DNA from: Candidatus Aquidulcis sp. | GTDB taxonomy: Bacteria > Chloroflexota > Anaerolineae > UBA4142 | Direction: 5' to 3' | NCBI GenBank assembly: GCA_020723345.1 | Contig: DYJA01000051.1 | Location: 13,445 to 47,511, forward strand | Length of the DNA: 34,067 nucleotides | Shown here: in pieces, positions 29,889-34,067 of the stretch | Layout of the letters: each line of letters opens with the position of its first letter | Position numbering within the stretch: the first letter of the stretch is position 1 | Translations under genes and position numbers: made by a program | Notes under the pieces: model-generated | Databases searched by the model: none | Told to the model about the DNA's origin: nothing | The model's input: only the letters and a program-made list of their open reading frames with translations

Positions 29889-32597
29889 ATGGATCAATCA
29901 ATCCACATTCTGCACCTGGAAGACGACGCGGCAGACGCAGAACTCGTGCAGGCAGCGCTCGCGGCGGCAGAGATGAATTGCCAGATCGCCTGCGTCCAAA
30001 CGCGCGATGAATTCACCGCCGCCGCGCAACAGTGCCAATACGACATCATTCTCGCAGACTTTCGGCTGCCGATGTTCGACGGCGTGTCCGCGCTGCGGAT
30101 CGCGCAGGAACACTGTCCCGACATTCCGTTTATCTTCGTCTCTGGAACGATCGGCGAGGACGCGGCAATCGAAGGATTGACGCGCGGCGCAACCGATTAC
30201 GTGCTCAAGCAGAAATTGTCGCGGCTTGCGCCCGCCGTCAAGCGCGCGCTGAGCGAAGCCGAAAACCGGCGCGCGCGCCGGCGCGCCGAGCAAGCCCTGC
30301 GCGAAAGTGAAGACCGTTTTCGCCGCCTTGCCGAGAATGCCCAAGACGTTATCTACCGTTACCGATTCGTGCCTCAGCCCCACTTTGAATACGTCAATCC
30401 CGCGGTGGAAAAGATGCTGGGGTACGCGCCGGAAGAGTTCTACGCCAATCCGATTTTGTTCTTGCAGATTCTACATCCCGACGATCAGCAGTTGGTGGAT
30501 GCGGTCATGCGCGGAGAGAGCGGACTAGAACAACTCTCCATTCTCCGCTGGGTCCACAAGGATGGCTCGACTGTCTGGACCGAGCAGCGACATATCCCGA
30601 TCTTCGATCAAGCCGGCAATTTTGTTTCGATTGAGGGCGTCGCGCGCGACATCACCGAGCGCCGACAAGCCGAAGAGCGTCTGCATCTGCAAAGCACCGC
30701 GCTGCAAGCCGCGGCGAATGGGATCGTGATCACCGACCGCGCGGGAAGCATTCTCTGGGCGAATCCGGCTTTTACGCGACTCACCGGTTATACCGTCGAG
30801 GAGATCATCGGTCGAAATCCGCGCGTGCTCAAATCAGGCAAACACGACCCGACCTTCTACCAAAATCTCTGGGAGACGATTCTGGCGGGCAGAGTCTGGC
30901 ACGGCGAGATCGTCAATCGGCGCAAAGATGGCGGACTGTATACCGAAGAAATGACCATTGCGCCGGTACGCCAGCCGTCCGGCGAAATCAGCCACTTTAT
31001 CGCGATCAAACAGGACATCAGCGAACGCAAGCAGCACGAGATCGAACACGAAGCGATCATCACGATTTCGAATGCGCTGCGGACTGCGCCGACGCGCGCC
31101 GAAATGCTGCCGGTGCTGCTCGATCAGATGAACGATCTGTTCAACGCGGAGGGCGCCATGCTCGCCATGCGCGACCTGGCAAGCGCCGAGACGGTCGTCG
31201 AACTGGGACGCGGTCCGGTCGGCGCGAAATTCTCCGGCGTGCGCTTGGCGCCCGGCGAAGGAGTCAGCGCATGGGTGATTGCCAGCGGGCAACCGTATTG
31301 GAACAATAACGTCCGGCGCGAATTGCTGGGTGACGCGAACGCCGTCGCCTGCGCCCCGCTCATCGCGCGGGAACAAACTATCGGCGCACTCTGGATCATG
31401 CGTCGGAAGGATATTGCGGAAAATGAAGTGCGTTTGCTCACCGCAGTCGCCGACATCGCCGCCAACGCAGTTTTTCGCGCGACGCTTCACGAGCAAACCG
31501 CGCGCCAGTTGCGCCACTTGACCGCGCTGCACGAAATCGATATGGCGATTAGCGCGAGTCTAGATTTGCGGATCACGCTCGACGTGCTGCTCGATCACGT
31601 GATCGCCCAACTCGGCGTGAACGCCGCCGATGTGCTGTTGCTCAACCCGGAAAGCCAAATTCTCAACTACGCGGCAGGACGCGGCTTTCGCACGCGCGAA
31701 ATCGAACACACCCATTTGCGGCTGGGCGAAGGACAAGCCGGCGCCGCGGCGCGCGACCGCCGCACCATCAGTTCGCTGGATATGGCGCGCTCTGAAATCG
31801 CGCTGGCGCGTTCGCCGCTCTTTGTGGAAGAGGGATTTATCTCGCATTTTGTTGCGCCGCTCATCGCCAAAGGGCAAGTCAAAGGTGTGCTCGAAATCTT
31901 CCACCGCACGCGGCTCGATCCGGACGTCGAGTGGTTTGACTTTTTCGAAACGCTCGCCATGCAAGCCGCCATCGCAATAGACAACGCGACTCTATTCGAC
32001 AATTTGCAGCGCTCGAACATCGAACTGACCATGGCGTACGACGCGACCATCGAAGGTTGGTCGCGCGCACTCGATCTGCGCGACCGCGAAACCGAAGGGC
32101 ACACGCAGCGCGTTACCGCAATGACCATCGAACTCGCGCAAGCCCTCGGCGTCGGCGCGACTGAAATGGTTCACCTTCGCCGCGGCGCGTTGCTGCACGA
32201 CATCGGCAAGATGGGAATTCCCGATGGGATTCTGCTCAAACCGGGTCCCCTCGCGGAAGAAGAATGGGTGCTGATGCAACTCCACCCGCGTTACGCCTAT
32301 GAGCTCCTCTTTCCCATTCCTTATCTACGCGCGGCGCTGGACATTCCATATTGCCATCATGAGAAATGGGATGGTACGGGATATCCACGCGGCTTGCGGC
32401 AGGAAGCGATCCCGTTGATGGCGCGCATCTTTGCGGTGGTGGATGTGTGGGACGCGCTGCGGTCGGAGCGACCGTACCACGCGCGGTGGGACGATACGAG
32501 AGCGATCACGTACATTCGCTCGCAGGCAGGCAAACATTTCGATCCTGCCGTGGTTGAAATGTTTCTCAAAACTTTCGTCGAAACGCGAGAGGATTGA
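29889..32597 (+). CDS. REC-PAS-PAS-GAF-GAF-HD-GYP response regulator, probable c-di-GMP phosphodiesterase
   Basis: This 902-residue protein is expected to hydrolyse cyclic di-GMP under control of phosphorylation and ligand sensing. The receiver spans 1-125 with Asp57 in ILADFRLPMFDG. PAS domains are at about 139-255 and 262-385, and GAF domains at about 392-540 and 546-700. The HD-GYP domain covers about 715-900: EGHTQRVT, LLHDIGKMGIPD (HD pair) and HHEKWDGTGYPRGL (GYP motif) are intact, so catalysis should be possible. ATG 29889 is supported by AAGGAAAG; an upstream in-frame ATG at 29859 is weaker. It is the third gene of the kinase operon. No GGDEF synthase is in the window. Confidence 0.93.
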   Translation: MDQSIHILHLEDDAADAELVQAALAAAEMNCQIACVQTRDEFTAAAQQCQYDIILADFRLPMFDGVSALRIAQEHCPDIPFIFVSGTIGEDAAIEGLTRGATDYVLKQKLSRLAPAVKRALSEAENRRARRRAEQALRESEDRFRRLAENAQDVIYRYRFVPQPHFEYVNPAVEKMLGYAPEEFYANPILFLQILHPDDQQLVDAVMRGESGLEQLSILRWVHKDGSTVWTEQRHIPIFDQAGNFVSIEGVARDITERRQAEERLHLQSTALQAAANGIVITDRAGSILWANPAFTRLTGYTVEEIIGRNPRVLKSGKHDPTFYQNLWETILAGRVWHGEIVNRRKDGGLYTEEMTIAPVRQPSGEISHFIAIKQDISERKQHEIEHEAIITISNALRTAPTRAEMLPVLLDQMNDLFNAEGAMLAMRDLASAETVVELGRGPVGAKFSGVRLAPGEGVSAWVIASGQPYWNNNVRRELLGDANAVACAPLIAREQTIGALWIMRRKDIAENEVRLLTAVADIAANAVFRATLHEQTARQLRHLTALHEIDMAISASLDLRITLDVLLDHVIAQLGVNAADVLLLNPESQILNYAAGRGFRTREIEHTHLRLGEGQAGAAARDRRTISSLDMARSEIALARSPLFVEEGFISHFVAPLIAKGQVKGVLEIFHRTRLDPDVEWFDFFETLAMQAAIAIDNATLFDNLQRSNIELTMAYDATIEGWSRALDLRDRETEGHTQRVTAMTIELAQALGVGATEMVHLRRGALLHDIGKMGIPDGILLKPGPLAEEEWVLMQLHPRYAYELLFPIPYLRAALDIPYCHHEKWDGTGYPRGLRQEAIPLMARIFAVVDVWDALRSERPYHARWDDTRAITYIRSQAGKHFDPAVVEMFLKTFVETRED

Positions 32598-32609
32598 ATC
32601 ATCTGACAA

Positions 32610-33416
32610 TCAGCGGTATGCCAGAAAGACGATCGCCGCGAACGCGCTGACAAAAGCCACTTCGACGTAACCGAGGCGCGGCACGTTCAGACGCGCCGGA
32701 CGCGTCAGAACGCCGACGACCACTTTGCACATCGGCAGCACGAACGCGACCGGGATCAGCGCGGGCACCCAGCCGATCAGCGCAGATAACGTGACGACGA
32801 CGACCACGAGCGCGTGATACCCGACGGTCACGCGCCCTGCCCAGAGTCGCGACGCCAGATCGCGCGGCGCGCTCGCGCGCGGTTGCTCGCGGACTTTGAA
32901 TTTGATATAGGCGATCGTGCCGCCAAAGTACAAGACGTTCAGCGCGTAGAGCGCGCCCGCCGTTTCGTTCAGCGCGCGCGTCGCGACGAGGTACGCGCCG
33001 GGCGCGCCGAGCGCGAGTCCCGCCACGCCGATCCATTCGCCCACCGTCGTCATTTCCGCGCGCCGCGCGGCGAGCCACAGGTACAGCGCGAGCGAAAGCG
33101 CGCCGAACGCGCCGAGCGGAATCAAGAGCCAGAGTCGCGTCGCGAGCCAGAGCGCGACGCTGCCCGCGCAGGTGAGTCCGCCGTACAGCGCGCTCCAGCG
33201 CAACGCCTCGGCGCGCGCGTCCGCCTGGCGGCTTTTGATCGCAAGCACGAGCGGATAGCGCAGCAAAAAGAATCCGAATGCGACGAACGCGAGCAACCAG
33301 AACGCCGGAGGGAACGTCTCCGCCGCGCTGACGCCAACGAGTAGCGGAACGATCAACATCGCCCACGCGCCGTGTTCGCGCGGAAGAGGAATTCGAATAT
33401 TTTTCGGTAAAGCCAT
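32610..33416 (-). CDS. YwiC-like integral membrane protein
   Basis: The N-terminal PLPREHGAWAMLIVPLLVG is the signature of the YwiC-like family, whose function is not established. About eight hydrophobic helices fill the 268-residue protein. The GTIAYIKFKVREQPR segment in the centre is a charged loop, reminiscent of prenyltransferase-like membrane proteins, though no DXXXD motif is seen. ATG 33416 is chosen for its TTGGAG eight bases upstream; a longer frame to 33548 crosses the promoter. It converges with the HD-GYP gene with a 12-base gap and no terminator between. Confidence 0.85.
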   Translation of the reverse strand: MALPKNIRIPLPREHGAWAMLIVPLLVGVSAAETFPPAFWLLAFVAFGFFLLRYPLVLAIKSRQADARAEALRWSALYGGLTCAGSVALWLATRLWLLIPLGAFGALSLALYLWLAARRAEMTTVGEWIGVAGLALGAPGAYLVATRALNETAGALYALNVLYFGGTIAYIKFKVREQPRASAPRDLASRLWAGRVTVGYHALVVVVVTLSALIGWVPALIPVAFVLPMCKVVVGVLTRPARLNVPRLGYVEVAFVSAFAAIVFLAYR

Positions 33417-33494
33417 CGTGCGCAACTCCAAGTAATCAAGCCACTGAGACGATAGGGACGCAAAGAAATTCTGGTCGCGTCCAGCGGCAGTTGT

Positions 33495-33523
33495 ATTGTA
33501 GCACGACATGTACAACGAGGCAA
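33495..33523 (-). promoter_or_regulatory. candidate promoter of the ywiC-like gene
   Basis: On the minus strand TTGCCT (33523-33518) and TACAAT (33500-33495) have a 17-base spacer. The -35 box is poor, the -10 box good. Confidence 0.5.
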
Positions 33524-33541
33524 TGACAAAAGTCGTATGAG

Positions 33542-33612
33542 TAGTCAATCAATCGGCAATCGGTCAATCGGTCAGTTGGTCAACTGGTTGACTGGTTGAC
33601 TGGTTGACGAAT
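33542..33612. repeat. short-word repeat near the right end
   Basis: Words CAATCGGT, GGTCAACT and ACTGGTTG repeat, including a CAGTTG-GT-CAACTG palindrome (33573-33586). The words recall those at the left edge of the window (TTGAC, CAATC) without being copies. Confidence 0.75.
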
Positions 33613-33627
33613 CCCTTGGAACCTGTT

Positions 33628-33655
33628 TTGACAATTCAAGCTGATAGGATATACT
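33628..33655 (+). promoter_or_regulatory. sigma70-type promoter upstream of the partial recombinase
   Basis: TTGACA (33628-33633), a 16-base spacer and TATACT (33650-33655) make a near-consensus promoter. About 280 bases of leader separate it from the next start codon. Confidence 0.7.
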
Positions 33656-33761
33656 TGCCAGCGTAAGACTGCCTCTTGGAAATTGGTTCTCGTTCGACTC
33701 GCCGGTGTGAGGGAGAAGATGAACGCAGCCCAGAGAGTCCGAAATCTTGACGAACGTCAAA

Positions 33762-33838
33762 GCACTTGCCGTTGACGCGTGTCCTGAGCAACCCTGAGCA
33801 AAGCCGAAGGGCGAAGGACGCGCGTTGGCGGTAGGTGC
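33762..33838. repeat. imperfect hairpin containing a CCTGAGCAAAGCCGAAGGG-type dispersed repeat
   Basis: Arms at 33762-33784 and 33816-33838 pair at about 18 of 23 positions. The loop holds two CCTGAGCAA copies and a GCCGAAGGGCGAAGG segment. From memory, CCTGAGCGAAGTCGAAGG-type sequence is a dispersed repeat in many genomes. It lies in the leader of the partial gene at the right edge. Confidence 0.7.
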
Positions 33839-33849
33839 TTGTTGCTTTG

Positions 33850-33940
33850 GGGCGCGAAAGGGCGCGAAAGAAACGCGAAAGGGAACTGAGGGAAATGAGG
33901 GAACTCGGAAGTGAGGGAACTCGGGAACTCTGGGGAACTT
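33850..33940. repeat. purine-rich short-word repeat before the partial gene
   Basis: GGGCGCGAAA occurs twice and GAGGGAACTC-like words four times, ending in GGGGAACTT directly before ATG 33941. The last copy may serve as a ribosome binding site. Confidence 0.7.
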
Positions 33941-34067
33941 ATGGCGACGCTGAAGATTGAACCGGGATCGGATGGCAGAATGTGGGTTTCGCGGACGCGC
34001 TTTTCGTCGGAGGATTTGGCGCGGCTCAAAGAGATTCCGGGACGGCGGTGGAATCCGGAGCGGAAAC
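33941..34067 (+). CDS. partial CDS, N-terminus of a probable tyrosine recombinase
   Basis: The frame from ATG 33941 stays open to the window edge (42 codons). It begins MATLKIEPGSDGRMWV and contains FSSEDLARLKEIPGRRWNPE followed by RK. The pattern IPGRRWNPERK is one I associate with the N-terminal region of some phage-integrase-type recombinases (IPGARW...W). SNF2/HARP-like proteins carry a related pattern, so the call is tentative. A GGGG-rich purine stretch precedes the ATG, and a near-consensus promoter lies 280 bases upstream. Confidence 0.5.
   Translation, partial: MATLKIEPGSDGRMWVSRTRFSSEDLARLKEIPGRRWNPERK

Noticed and set aside
33441-33470. Another c-di-GMP aptamer (GGGACGCAAAG present)
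   Set aside because: Only that one word matches; there is no GCAAACC, tetraloop stem or TACCG element near it.
33757-34029. 90-codon minus-strand ORF at the right edge
   Set aside because: Composed of translated purine-rich repeats on the opposite strand of the partial recombinase; no start signal.

Overview
The window reads as a high-GC chromosome segment from an environmental bacterium, most likely a Chloroflexota (Anaerolineae-like) member. This is inferred from the gene mix, not proven: a V/A-type ATPase instead of F-type subunits, PimA/PatA/PIPS-like lipid genes, HD-GYP and PAS-rich signalling proteins, and hairpin-forming short-word repeats in almost every intergenic gap. There are no rRNA or tRNA genes.

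Layout. (1) 1-4300, plus strand: a 23-bp tandem repeat, then V/A-ATPase subunits A, B and D. (2) 4437-6014, minus strand: a sirtuin and endonuclease V, transcribed divergently from an ArsR-type regulator. The two promoters share one -35 region, and a palindrome lies over the regulator's -10 box. (3) 6190-13051, plus strand: ArsR regulator, two LpxL/PatA-type acyltransferases, a PHP phosphoesterase, a PimA-like glycosyltransferase, an FAD amine-oxidase-like enzyme, a PIP-synthase-like CDP-alcohol phosphatidyltransferase and a PlsC-like acyltransferase. This resembles the actinobacterial phosphatidylinositol mannoside (PIM) locus. (4) 13073-13425, plus strand: a compact non-coding transcription unit with its own promoter, two clear cyclic-di-GMP-I (GEMM) aptamers, a third degenerate one between them, and a strong intrinsic terminator. 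No plus-strand gene follows it. Read-through would run antisense into region 5. (5) 24709 down to 13433, minus strand: a long operon of patatin phospholipase, CDF metal transporter, alkyl-DHAP-synthase-like enzyme, GlpA, GlpB, GlpC, GlpD and a metallo-beta-lactamase-fold hydrolase. It is led by a promoter, a 23-codon leader ORF and a terminator hairpin just upstream of the first start codon. (6) 24777-32597, plus strand: a remnant of a membrane sensor domain, a PAS7/GAF histidine kinase, a CheY-like regulator and a REC-PAS-PAS-GAF-GAF-HD-GYP protein, which is a probable c-di-GMP phosphodiesterase. (7) 32610-33416, minus strand: a YwiC-like membrane protein. (8) 33600-34067: repeats, a strong promoter and the first codons of a probable tyrosine recombinase.

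Two themes link the regions. The first is membrane-lipid chemistry: glycerol-3-phosphate oxidation to DHAP, ether-lipid formation from acyl-DHAP, inositol-lipid synthesis with glycosylation and acylation, and phospholipid hydrolysis. The second is c-di-GMP: a degrading enzyme and a tandem c-di-GMP-sensing RNA lie in the same window. The RNA sits at the convergent junction of the two lipid operons, which is the most unusual arrangement here.
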